This document shows positions 33,087 to 40,551 of a stretch of 64,000 bases of DNA, piece after piece (within the stretch, counting starts at the first letter, position 1; the number at the start of each line of letters is the position of its first letter). The DNA is from Fibrobacter sp. UWH4 (GTDB taxonomy: Bacteria; Fibrobacterota; Fibrobacteria; Fibrobacterales; Fibrobacteraceae). The position numbers and the translations under genes are program-made. The stretch spans positions 186,001-250,000 of the forward strand of contig NZ_FRAY01000002.1 in assembly GCF_900142475.1 (NCBI RefSeq), in the 5' to 3' direction. The notes under the pieces are model-generated. The model was not told where the DNA came from, did no database searches, and worked only from the letters and a program-made list of their open reading frames with translations.

Positions 33087-34832
33087 TTATGCAAACGTCT
33101 TCAGCGCCCTCACGAGAGCGTCGATGTCGTCCGGAGAGTTGTATAGCGCAAGCGTCGGGCGAACGGTTGTTTCGTAACCGAAATGCCTGAGCACCGGCTG
33201 TGCGCAGTGGTGACCTGTACGCACGGCAACACCGTAGGCGTCAAGCCTCTTGCCCACTTCTTCGTCGGAATAACCGTCGAGCTTGAAGGCGAGAGCAGAT
33301 GCCTTGTTGAGTGCCGTGCCTACAAGGTGCAGACCCTTGACGGTCTTCAGTTCCTTGAGGCCATACTGCAACAGTTCATGTTCCCAGCGGAATACGCAGG
33401 GCATCCCGATTTCGGAGAGATACTGGAGTGCAGCACCCAAGCCAACGGCGTCAGCGATGCTTCCGGTTCCTGCCTCGAACTTGTTCGGGATTCCGTTGTA
33501 GATGGTGCGTTCGAAGGTCACGTCGGCAATCATGTTGCCGCCGCCGTGGTACGGGCGGGCCGCTTCCAGCAATTCCTTCTTGCCGTAAACGACACCGATA
33601 CCGGTCGGGGCAAACACCTTGTGTCCAGAGAACACGAAGAAGTCTGCGTCGAGGGCGGAAACGTTCACCGGAATGTGCGCGATGGACTGCGCACCGTCAA
33701 TGAGGATTCTCACGCCGTGCCTGTGGGCGATGGCGATGAGTTCTTCAATCGGGGTGACCGTACCGAGCACGTTCGAGACATGCGTCACTGAGACGAACTT
33801 GGTGCGCTTCGTGAACAGAGCCTCGTAATCGTGCAACTTGAGCTGGCCGGTAGAATCGCAGGGAATCACCTTGATGATAGCGCCTGTTTCTTCGGCGATG
33901 AGCTGCCACGGCACAATGTTGGCGTGGTGTTCCAAAATGGAGACGATGATTTCGTCGCCCGGCTGGAGCGTCGGTTTCACGTAGGCGTTAGCCACCAAGT
34001 TGATTGCTTCGGTGGTACCGCGCACAAAAACGATTTCCTGCGAAGACGGAGCCCCGATAAAGTCGCGCACGATGTTACGGGCGTTTTCGTAGGCATCCGT
34101 CGATATGGCCGCGAGTGTATGGGCACCACGGTGCACGTTGGAGTTCTCGTTTTCGTAGTAGTACTTGAGGCGATCAATCACCACTTGCGGGCGCTGCGTC
34201 GTAGCACCGTTATCGAGCCAAACGAGCGGATGCCCGTTTACCTGTTTCGAAAGAATCGGGAAATCGGCGCGAATCTGTGCAAGTGTCTTGGAACCAATGC
34301 GGATGGATTCGTTGCGGGAATTGGAGCCGCTGTTTGCGTTGCCGGCCTTGTTCACGGAATCGCCGCCGAGAGATGTCGGAGCGTCTATCGGACGAGCGTT
34401 CTGTGCAGCCTGCGTTTTGGACACGACCTTCGGGGAGTAACCCTGTGCCGGTGCGGGCGCTGCTGGAACATCACCGAACTGCGACACAAATTCTGCTTCG
34501 GGAACCGCAGGGGCTTCCACGGAATTGAGCCAGGTATCGGCGGAATTGCCACCATAGGCAAACGGAGCCGAAGAAGTCGGCTGGTCGCCATAGGTCGCAA
34601 ACGGATGTTCCCAGTCGAATGCGGGAGTCTGGCTGATGGCAGCCGCTCCTTGGGCGGCGCTCACTCCCTGAGCCGCAGAAGCATTCTGCACTTCGGGTGC
34701 CGCGGGAGTTGCAGCATAGGCACTGTCCGTCAAGTCGGGAAAGTACTCATTTGCCAACTGCTCCAGTTCAGCCGCATTGGGAACTCCGGCGAGCTCTTCC
34801 AGCGATCTGGTATCTGGATTATTCGTAATCAT
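33087..34832 (-). CDS. Cysteine desulfurase with long disordered N-terminus, encapsulin cargo
   Basis: A 581-residue protein. Residues 1 to about 180 are of low complexity, rich in Ala, Pro, Ser, Gln and Asn, without a fold that I can see. An acidic helix-like patch AAELEQLANEYFPDLTD lies at 20-36. The SufS-type desulfurase domain follows from about 185: PLP lysine K405 in FSGHKVFAPTG and active-site Cys C543 in RTGHHCAQP. Family 2A encapsulins package desulfurases carrying exactly such N-terminal cargo-loading extensions. The enzyme takes sulfur from cysteine to give persulfide or elemental sulfur in the shell. ATG 34832 overlaps the encapsulin stop by 14 bases; a TTG at 34844 directly abuts the GAGG and is less likely. 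Confidence 0.92.
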   Translation of the reverse strand: MITNNPDTRSLEELAGVPNAAELEQLANEYFPDLTDSAYAATPAAPEVQNASAAQGVSAAQGAAAISQTPAFDWEHPFATYGDQPTSSAPFAYGGNSADTWLNSVEAPAVPEAEFVSQFGDVPAAPAPAQGYSPKVVSKTQAAQNARPIDAPTSLGGDSVNKAGNANSGSNSRNESIRIGSKTLAQIRADFPILSKQVNGHPLVWLDNGATTQRPQVVIDRLKYYYENENSNVHRGAHTLAAISTDAYENARNIVRDFIGAPSSQEIVFVRGTTEAINLVANAYVKPTLQPGDEIIVSILEHHANIVPWQLIAEETGAIIKVIPCDSTGQLKLHDYEALFTKRTKFVSVTHVSNVLGTVTPIEELIAIAHRHGVRILIDGAQSIAHIPVNVSALDADFFVFSGHKVFAPTGIGVVYGKKELLEAARPYHGGGNMIADVTFERTIYNGIPNKFEAGTGSIADAVGLGAALQYLSEIGMPCVFRWEHELLQYGLKELKTVKGLHLVGTALNKASALAFKLDGYSDEEVGKRLDAYGVAVRTGHHCAQPVLRHFGYETTVRPTLALYNSPDDIDALVRALKTFA

Positions 34833-35784
34833 AGTATTCGCCAACCTCTACGTCTTCGAGAACAGCAATGGCGTCGTCGGCAAGGATAGCCGCAGAGCAG
34901 TACAGGGAAAGCAGGTAAGAAGCGACGCCCTTGTTGTCGATGCCGCGGAAACGCACGGAGAGACCGCGAGAATGTTCGTTCTTGAGACCCGCCTGGAAAA
35001 GTCCAATCACGCCGCGCTTGGCTTCGCCAGTACGCACAAGCAGGATGTTAGTCTTGCCACCCTGGGACTTCGGATTCTTCACGCCGTCCACGAGGAGCTT
35101 GTCGGTCGGGACCAGAGGAATTCCGCGCCAGGTGAGGAACTTGCCACCGGCAATGTCCACGACAACAGGCGGCACACCGCGGCGGGTACATTCGCGTTCG
35201 AATGCGGCAATGGCACGCGGGTGAGCGAGGAAGAAAGACGGTTCCTTCCAAACCTTCGAAATGAGTTCATCGAGATCATCCGGTGTGGGGCGGCCATCAT
35301 CGCGACGCGGCTGAATGCGCTGGGAATCGGCGATGTTCTTCAACAGACCGTAATCGTCGTTGTTAATGAGCTGGCTTTCCTGACGTTCGCGGAGCGATTC
35401 GATAGCGAGACCGAGCTGTTCCTGAACCTGGTCATATGGAGAGCTGTAAACATCTTCAATCGCCGTGTTCACGTTGATAATCGTGGAGATGGAGCTCAAC
35501 TTGTATTCGCGCGGTTCGGTTTCGTATTCAACGTAGCCTTCCGGGATAATATCCGTCTTCTTGGTCTGGCTGCAAAGAACATCGAGAGGGGTTTCGCCTT
35601 CTACGACCTTGTTCACGCGGAACAGGCCAGTTTCCAGGCCCTTGAATTCAAGGAACTTGGTGAGCCACTTCGGAGTGAGGGCACCGTATTGTGGCTTAGT
35701 CTTAGTGACGTTAGCAAGGTTATAGGCGGCCTTTGCACCAAGTGCATTGATGCCGACTTTTTTATCAGTAGTTTCATTTGCCAT
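34819..35784 (-). CDS. srpI: Family 2A encapsulin shell protein (SrpI-like)
   Basis: A 321-residue HK97-fold shell protein. Resemblance to SrpI-type encapsulins is clear along the length: the N-terminal arm with GALTPKWLTKFLEFKGLETG, the segment SISTIINVNTAIEDVYSSPY, the E-loop/P-domain region with LRERQESQLINNDDYGLL, and the A-domain segment GGKTNILLVRTGEAKRGVIG. No cNMP-binding domain is inserted, so this is type 2A rather than 2B. The shell self-assembles into an icosahedral compartment. The gene is immediately upstream of and overlaps the desulfurase that bears a cargo extension, and epsC follows. In characterised family 2A systems the compartment stores sulfur. Confidence 0.93.
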   Translation of the reverse strand: MANETTDKKVGINALGAKAAYNLANVTKTKPQYGALTPKWLTKFLEFKGLETGLFRVNKVVEGETPLDVLCSQTKKTDIIPEGYVEYETEPREYKLSSISTIINVNTAIEDVYSSPYDQVQEQLGLAIESLRERQESQLINNDDYGLLKNIADSQRIQPRRDDGRPTPDDLDELISKVWKEPSFFLAHPRAIAAFERECTRRGVPPVVVDIAGGKFLTWRGIPLVPTDKLLVDGVKNPKSQGGKTNILLVRTGEAKRGVIGLFQAGLKNEHSRGLSVRFRGIDNKGVASYLLSLYCSAAILADDAIAVLEDVEVGEYYDYE

Positions 35785-35877
35785 AGTGATTTACCTCTTG
35801 GGTTTTGTGTTAAGTCTTGCACTTCGTCGTCCTGGAGACCGTAGGCCAATAGGAACCAGTGCAGTTTTATAAGATTT

Positions 35878-35894
35878 CCTATCCATTTGATAGG
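35878..35894. promoter_or_regulatory. Palindromic operator candidate of the encapsulin operon
   Basis: CCTATC, CATTT, GATAGG is a perfect palindrome with 6-base arms, 94 bases upstream of the encapsulin start. A TATAAA-type -10 lies about 10 bases downstream on the minus strand. Its shape and spacing recall sites of Rrf2-type regulators (IscR, CymR), but this is by analogy. The sulfur-regulon -35/-10 module is absent here. Confidence 0.45.
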
Positions 35895-35911
35895 TTTTGC
35901 GCGTAAAAATT

Positions 35912-37390
35912 TTATAGCCAGGCACCCTCGTGGGAGAACATAATATCTTTCATCGCATCGACACCTCCCTTCAGGTTGTATAGCGGTCCCGTGTAACCTG
36001 CCTCACGCAAGGTATTGATGGCGAGAACACTACGTTTACCCTGTTTGCAGATAAAAACCGTATCCTTGTTCGGATCCAGTTCTTTTTGCCTGCGGGCCAG
36101 CTGCCCGATGGGAATCACGATGGCGTTGGGGAAGCGTAAAATCGCCCGTTCATGGGGTTCGCGCACATCGATAATGGTCAGCGGGTCGCCATTGTCAATC
36201 TTCTTCGCCAGTTCTTCGGGCGTAAAGCCCTCCACCGGAATTTCGTTTTCGGTCTTGAGTCCACATAATTCATCGTAATCAATTTCCTCAACATCGGTAA
36301 TCGTCGGGCTGTTCCCGCAAATAGGGCAACTCCTGTTGCGCTCCACCTTCAAAATTCGCGAAGTCAAATACAGGCTGTCGACATGCAATAGTTTTCCGTT
36401 CAAATGTTCGCCGATTCCAAGAATCAATTTGAGAGCCTCGTTCGCCTGGATGCTTCCCACAATACCCGGGAGCGGGCTAATCGCACCACCTTCGGAGCAA
36501 GAGGGAATAAGCCCTGCCGGAGGAGGCGACGGATATTGGCAACGATAGCACGGACCACCGTCCAGATTGAAAATGCTCACCTGGCCTTCGAACTGGTAGA
36601 TTGCGCCGAACACGACGGGAATGCCATGCAGTGCACAAACGTCGTTAATCAAGTAGCGGGTTTTGTAGTTGTCGGAGCAGTCGACCACTAAATCGTAACC
36701 ATCAATCTGTTCAAGAATATTCGACGAATCCAGTTGCTCCTTTTCGGCAATAAACTCGATATTCTTGTTGATATTTTTCACCTTATCCCTGGCAGAAGCA
36801 ACTTTCGGGCGCTTGAGATCGCGAGTTCCGTAAAGCACCTGACTTTGCAAATTTTCTAGCGATACTTCGTTAAAATCAATGACCTTGATAGTTCCGACAC
36901 CGGCTGCGGCTAGGTACTGAATTACCGCAGAACCAAGTGCGCCCGCTCCTGCGACAACAACTTTTGCAGCCTTGATGCGCTTCTGCCCCTTCACACCAAT
37001 TTCTTTAAGCATCAAATGCTTGCCGAAGCGTTCCACTTCGCTGTCGTCGAAAGAAACACTCTTGCGTCGTTCATCCGAAACGAGGCTTTCGACGGTCGCG
37101 TTTTGTCCCCCTTCAACAGGTGCGCCGCCTGCGATGGCGGGCAACAACAGGATTTCTGTATCGGCAGGGAGTTCAGTATCCCAGAGTGTGTCGATTACCT
37201 GTTTTTTGCCATTGACATAAACCTGTATGAAATCCCTGAGTTTTTTATTATCGTCGTAAAAAACATTTTGTGCTTCGGGATGCAAATCTAAGAGAATGGC
37301 AAACGCCTTCCTGATACAACTTGCGGGAATTTCAACCTGGGGTGTTCCCCCAAGAAACTTTCTTAATGTTGCTGATATGTATATTTTCAC
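35912..37390 (-). CDS. Ubiquitin-like carrier / E1-like enzyme / rhodanese triple fusion
   Basis: A 492-residue single chain with three domains. Residues 1-89 form a MoaD/ThiS-like ubiquitin fold that ends LLLPAIAGG (Gly 88-89). A linker follows, with a second GG at 94-95. Residues about 115-370 form a MoeB/ThiF-type adenylyltransferase: AGAGALG (147-153), DNYKTRYLIND, and zinc pairs CYRC and CPIC. Residues about 385-492 form a rhodanese, with active-site Cys 448 in FICKQGKRS. The carrier tail is not free, so a protease must cut after the GG before thiocarboxylate can form; a JAMM protease is encoded next to it. Promoter E precedes it. It probably hands sulfur from rhodanese persulfide to the carrier. 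Confidence 0.9.
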   Translation of the reverse strand: MKIYISATLRKFLGGTPQVEIPASCIRKAFAILLDLHPEAQNVFYDDNKKLRDFIQVYVNGKKQVIDTLWDTELPADTEILLLPAIAGGAPVEGGQNATVESLVSDERRKSVSFDDSEVERFGKHLMLKEIGVKGQKRIKAAKVVVAGAGALGSAVIQYLAAAGVGTIKVIDFNEVSLENLQSQVLYGTRDLKRPKVASARDKVKNINKNIEFIAEKEQLDSSNILEQIDGYDLVVDCSDNYKTRYLINDVCALHGIPVVFGAIYQFEGQVSIFNLDGGPCYRCQYPSPPPAGLIPSCSEGGAISPLPGIVGSIQANEALKLILGIGEHLNGKLLHVDSLYLTSRILKVERNRSCPICGNSPTITDVEEIDYDELCGLKTENEIPVEGFTPEELAKKIDNGDPLTIIDVREPHERAILRFPNAIVIPIGQLARRQKELDPNKDTVFICKQGKRSVLAINTLREAGYTGPLYNLKGGVDAMKDIMFSHEGAWL

Positions 37391-37460
37391 TTTACTCTCC
37401 GTTAATTAAAAGCGCCTTTTTGCGCAAAAAAATCCCCGAAAGGGACTTTTGACAAGCAGA

Positions 37461-37528
37461 AATATAGAACTGCATAATTTGTATGTCCAATACAATAATT
37501 TTATGCAACGCTATTGAATTAATTTATA
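37461..37528 (-). promoter_or_regulatory. Sulfur-regulon promoter E (carrier-E1-rhodanese fusion)
   Basis: Minus strand: CTATAAAT, AATAG, TTGCATAAAATTA, TTGTATTGGAC (-35 at 37485-37490), 18-base spacer, TATATT (37461-37466). It lies in the gap after the JAMM gene. Confidence 0.78.
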
Positions 37529-37536
37529 GTAAAGTC

Positions 37537-37917
37537 CTATTTTTGAAAATATTGAATATCTGCAACACCATCTTTGGTTACAGAAAGAATGGCGTAAACG
37601 AGGCCAGGAATCATATAATGCAGATCCTGTTCCGAAGGGACTGCCTTACAATCGGGGTGCGAATGATAAAAACCAACAATTTCCAAACCGCTCCTTTCGA
37701 TTTCACGTTCCACCTGATAAAGGAACATAGGATCCATTTCAAAATGACAACGATTTTGCGCCCCTGTAACCAGGTTGTTCGCTTTGCGAATGTCGCTGAC
37801 AGTAATGGAGCCGTCTATTTTGCCAATCAAAATCCCGCAGCATTCGTACGGATAGGCTTGTTGAGCGTCTAGGACCATCTGCTCAGATATTTTTTCGCAT
37901 AGATTGATATTTGTCAT
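37537..37917 (-). CDS. JAMM metalloprotease paired with the carrier-E1-rhodanese fusion
   Basis: A 126-residue JAB1/MPN+ zinc peptidase. The catalytic Glu lies in PYECCGILIG and the metal motif is HSHPDCKAVPSEQD, both complete. It is the only gene between promoters E and F, and its natural target is the internal Gly-Gly of the neighbouring fusion. The start is uncertain: ATG 37932 is only three bases from a TATATT box on this strand, so I use ATG 37917, which gives MTNINLCEK; neither has a good ribosome site. It differs clearly from the other JAMM at 29972, so the two carriers seem to have separate proteases. Confidence 0.85.
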   Translation of the reverse strand: MTNINLCEKISEQMVLDAQQAYPYECCGILIGKIDGSITVSDIRKANNLVTGAQNRCHFEMDPMFLYQVEREIERSGLEIVGFYHSHPDCKAVPSEQDLHYMIPGLVYAILSVTKDGVADIQYFQK

Positions 37918-37960
37918 ACGCAATAACGGCATTAAATATAGAATGTCGACTTAAACAAAA

Positions 37961-38030
37961 GTTATAGAAAAAAGTGATAACGAATGCTAAAAATTAAGTA
38001 TTGGACATAGCTACAATCCTCTTCTATATT
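37961..38030 (+). promoter_or_regulatory. Sulfur-regulon promoter F (DUF4418-FtsX-ATPase)
   Basis: Plus strand: GTTATAG, A-tract, GTGATAAC, ATGCTAAAAA, TTAAGTATTGGAC (-35 at 38001-38006), 18-base spacer, TATATT (38025-38030), then TGCGC. The divergent JAMM gene starts 45 bases away and may share the activator site. Confidence 0.8.
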
Positions 38031-38073
38031 TGCGCTCGAAAAAATTGTACGATTAAAAAAAACGGAGTTCGCC

Positions 38074-38478
38074 ATGAAACAGTACAAAGTATTTGTTATT
38101 GCAAACCTTATTTTTGGCATTTTGCTGATAGCCCTTACCAAGGTAATTCTGCCTGTATGCCGCCCGATGGGCGGCGGAGTGATGCGTTGTGGGACATCGA
38201 CAACAATTGTCGCCATTTTGGGTCTCGTGTTACTTGTTGTCGCCGTAGCTGCGGTCGGGCTCCTCAAGAAAAAAATCCACATCATTTTATCTGTGGGAAC
38301 TCTTGCAATCGGCATTTTTACTTCGTTGGTGCCAACAGTAATTGTGGGAACCTGTCCGCACGCCCACATGGCGTGCCATACGACAACTGCCCCAGTACTC
38401 GCCATTACGGGCGTTGTGATAGCATTATTTGCAGCTATTAATCTGATTTACTTGAAATTAAGGAGGCGAAATGAATAA
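38074..38478 (+). CDS. DUF4418 membrane protein
   Basis: A 134-residue protein with four predicted membrane segments (about 6-26, 46-63, 69-90, 108-127). Conserved Cys residues of the DUF4418 family are present in VILPVCRPMGGGVMRCG after the first segment and in VGTCPHAHMACH after the third; both lie on the same side of the membrane. Such paired Cys sets could form disulfides or bind metal or thiols. It overlaps the FtsX-like gene by 8 bases. DUF4418 genes are often found next to FtsX/LolD-type ABC genes, so it is likely a subunit of the complex. Function unknown. Confidence 0.8.
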   Translation: MKQYKVFVIANLIFGILLIALTKVILPVCRPMGGGVMRCGTSTTIVAILGLVLLVVAVAAVGLLKKKIHIILSVGTLAIGIFTSLVPTVIVGTCPHAHMACHTTTAPVLAITGVVIALFAAINLIYLKLRRRNE

Positions 38479-39682
38479 GTCTGATGCAAATTTAATTATT
38501 GAAAATTACTTGCGAAATCCGTTCCGCAGTTTCGGACTTTCGCTTTTGATAGCAATGCTCGCCTCGTCGCTTTTGGTGGGCGGGCTTTTTTCATTTTCGC
38601 TTTCAAAGGGGCTGAACCGATTGTCGTCTCGTTTGGGAGCCGATGTCATCGTAATTCCGCAGGGGACCGAAATAAATGACCAATCGGTTCTTTTGCAGGG
38701 CGATTCCAAGTACGCTTACCTGCCCGAAGGTTCGCTGGAATTCATTCGCGGGCTTGACGGCGTAGAAATTGCAACCCCACAGTACTACTTGACCACCTTG
38801 AGCGCAAGCTGCTGCGATCAAAAAGTTTCAGTCATCGGTTTCGATCCGGCGTCTGATTTTGTGATTCAGCCCTGGATTCGCGAAGTTCTCACGGAAAGAC
38901 TCCCTCGAGGAGCGATTGTTGTCGGAAGTGAAATCCGCATAGAAGAAAAGGGAACAGTCAAGTTCTTTGATCGAGAATATCCCGTGGCGGCAACACTTGA
39001 GCCGATTGGCAACAGGCTTGACCAGGCCGTATTTGTAGATGTTTCGACCCTAGAAAGCATTCGTGAGGCAGCGCAGGCGAAAGGCGTAGTGTTCTTGTTC
39101 CGGAACGAAAATCCTGAACTGCTTACCTATTCGAGTATTTTGATTAAACTCGCTCCCAATGCCGATTTGGAACGACTGTCGCGAGAAATTCATACCCGAT
39201 TTGATGGCGTTCAGATTCGCAGCCGTAAGGATATGTTCTCTGGGCTTGAAAAATCAACAAGAATCTTGCAGATTGTGGTATGGGTGATTGTCGCATTTTT
39301 CTTAATTGTGGCAGTGGCCGCGATTGTAATTTCATTTTCACTTTCGACGCGGGAGCGCAGGCGCGAATACGCTTTGTTACGCATTATCGGATTTACGCGT
39401 AAGCGTTTAAAGAAATTAGTGCTCGCAGAATCATTCCTTGTTTCTGCTGTCGGAACATATATCGGCTTATTATTCGCAAGTGTTGCCTTTTTTACATTCC
39501 GCATTTGGATTGGCGAACATGTCGGGGTTCCATTTATTATTCCTGCATCAGCCGAAATTACAGGTGTTTACGTGGCGGTGATTTTACTTTTGCATTCGGT
39601 AGGGCCCGCTGCTGTTTACGGTGTTGCAAATAAGGTGAGTCAAATAGATGCTTACGCCGCTTTGAGGGAGGTTGAACATTGA
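38471..39682 (+). CDS. FtsX/MacB-type ABC transporter permease
   Basis: A 403-residue permease. A first membrane segment near residues 15-40 is followed by a large extracytoplasmic domain of about 230 residues, then three membrane segments (near 270, 320 and 370). This is the MacB/LolC plan for mechanotransmission rather than channel transport. The segment SLSTRERRREYALLRIIGFTR just after the second membrane helix is the coupling motif. The ribosome site AGGAGG lies inside the end of DUF4418. The extracytoplasmic domain contains SCCDQ near residue 116. The substrate is unknown; regulation points to sulfur. Confidence 0.85.
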   Translation: MNKSDANLIIENYLRNPFRSFGLSLLIAMLASSLLVGGLFSFSLSKGLNRLSSRLGADVIVIPQGTEINDQSVLLQGDSKYAYLPEGSLEFIRGLDGVEIATPQYYLTTLSASCCDQKVSVIGFDPASDFVIQPWIREVLTERLPRGAIVVGSEIRIEEKGTVKFFDREYPVAATLEPIGNRLDQAVFVDVSTLESIREAAQAKGVVFLFRNENPELLTYSSILIKLAPNADLERLSREIHTRFDGVQIRSRKDMFSGLEKSTRILQIVVWVIVAFFLIVAVAAIVISFSLSTRERRREYALLRIIGFTRKRLKKLVLAESFLVSAVGTYIGLLFASVAFFTFRIWIGEHVGVPFIIPASAEITGVYVAVILLLHSVGPAAVYGVANKVSQIDAYAALREVEH

Positions 39683-40392
39683 TTTTAAACGTTTCCAATT
39701 TATACAAGACCTATACGCGACGCGGTGAAGAATTTAACGCAGTCGATAATGTTGAATTTTTCGCATGGTCCGGCGACTTTTCGGTGATTTATGGCGAATC
39801 GGGTAGCGGGAAAAGTACGCTTTTGTCGTTGCTTTCTGGAATCAATCGCCCCTCGCAAGGTTCGATTATTTTTAACGGTATCGACTTTGCAAATCTGACA
39901 GATGCTGAACTTTCTGCAATTCGTAACGATAAAATCGGTTATATTCCGCAAGATGCAGTATTTTTGCCGCAATTTACAGTACTAGAAAACATCTTTCTCC
40001 CGCGAGCGATTCGAGACGGCAAGAAAATTGAAGTAAGAGATATTTCGGAATTGACGGATATCGATATTCTTTCGAAACTGGAAACCCTCGGCATTGCGCA
40101 TCTTGCAAATGAAATGCCTGCGGAGCTTTCGGGAGGTGAACTCAAGCGAGCTTCAATCGTGCGTGCCATGGTTAACAAGCCTGATATCGTAATAGCTGAC
40201 GAGCCGACAAGCAACCTTGACGAAGTCAACGGCAAGAAGGTTTTTGACCTGTTGGCAGAACTCGTGCATTCGGGAACATCTGTGATTGTGGCAACTCACG
40301 ATACTCGCGGATTCAAATACGGCGACCGCATCTATACAATGCTCAAGGGAAAACTCCTTCCTAGTGGAGAATCCGATTATGGCGGATTATAA
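39679..40392 (+). CDS. LolD/MacB-type ABC transporter ATP-binding protein
   Basis: A 237-residue ATPase. Walker A GESGSGKST, signature LSGGELKRASIVRAM and Walker B DIVIADEPTSNLD are intact, as in LolD and MacB. The start is TTG 39679, which overlaps the permease stop by four bases (TTGA) and has GGGAGG seven bases upstream. It powers the DUF4418/FtsX-like complex. The operon ends at a terminator at 40416. Confidence 0.88.
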   Translation: MILNVSNLYKTYTRRGEEFNAVDNVEFFAWSGDFSVIYGESGSGKSTLLSLLSGINRPSQGSIIFNGIDFANLTDAELSAIRNDKIGYIPQDAVFLPQFTVLENIFLPRAIRDGKKIEVRDISELTDIDILSKLETLGIAHLANEMPAELSGGELKRASIVRAMVNKPDIVIADEPTSNLDEVNGKKVFDLLAELVHSGTSVIVATHDTRGFKYGDRIYTMLKGKLLPSGESDYGGL

Positions 40393-40415
40393 ATAAACTA
40401 GCATTAAGAGATTCC

Positions 40416-40436
40416 GCTCCCGACTCTGTCGGGGGC
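40416..40436 (+). terminator. Terminator of the DUF4418-FtsX-ATPase operon
   Basis: GCTCCCGAC and GTCGGGGGC form a 9-base stem (one G-T pair) with a TCT loop, followed by TTTGTCTT. Confidence 0.7.
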
Positions 40437-40448
40437 TTTGTCTTATCG

Positions 40449-40517
40449 CTATAAAATTTTCTGATAAATCCATATAAAAACAAAGTATTAGAAAAAGTGT
40501 GAAACCCTTTCTATTTT
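40449..40517 (+). promoter_or_regulatory. Sulfur-regulon promoter G (metY3 and binding protein), weaker copy
   Basis: CTATAAAA, CTGATAAA, CCATATAAAAA, AAAGTATTAGAA (-35 TTAGAA at 40488-40493), 18-base spacer, TATTTT (40512-40517). The upstream boxes are kept while -35 and -10 depart from the other copies. Confidence 0.65.
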
Positions 40518-40551
40518 TCGCATTGAAAAATTTATAAGGAGAGTGATTCAT

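Noticed and set aside
36000-37390. Fusion protein as a plain molybdopterin or thiamin enzyme (MoeB or ThiF)
   Set aside because: No moa, moe or thi genes are near; promoter E, JAMM protease, encapsulin and cysteine genes point to cysteine or general sulfur transfer. Final product remains open.
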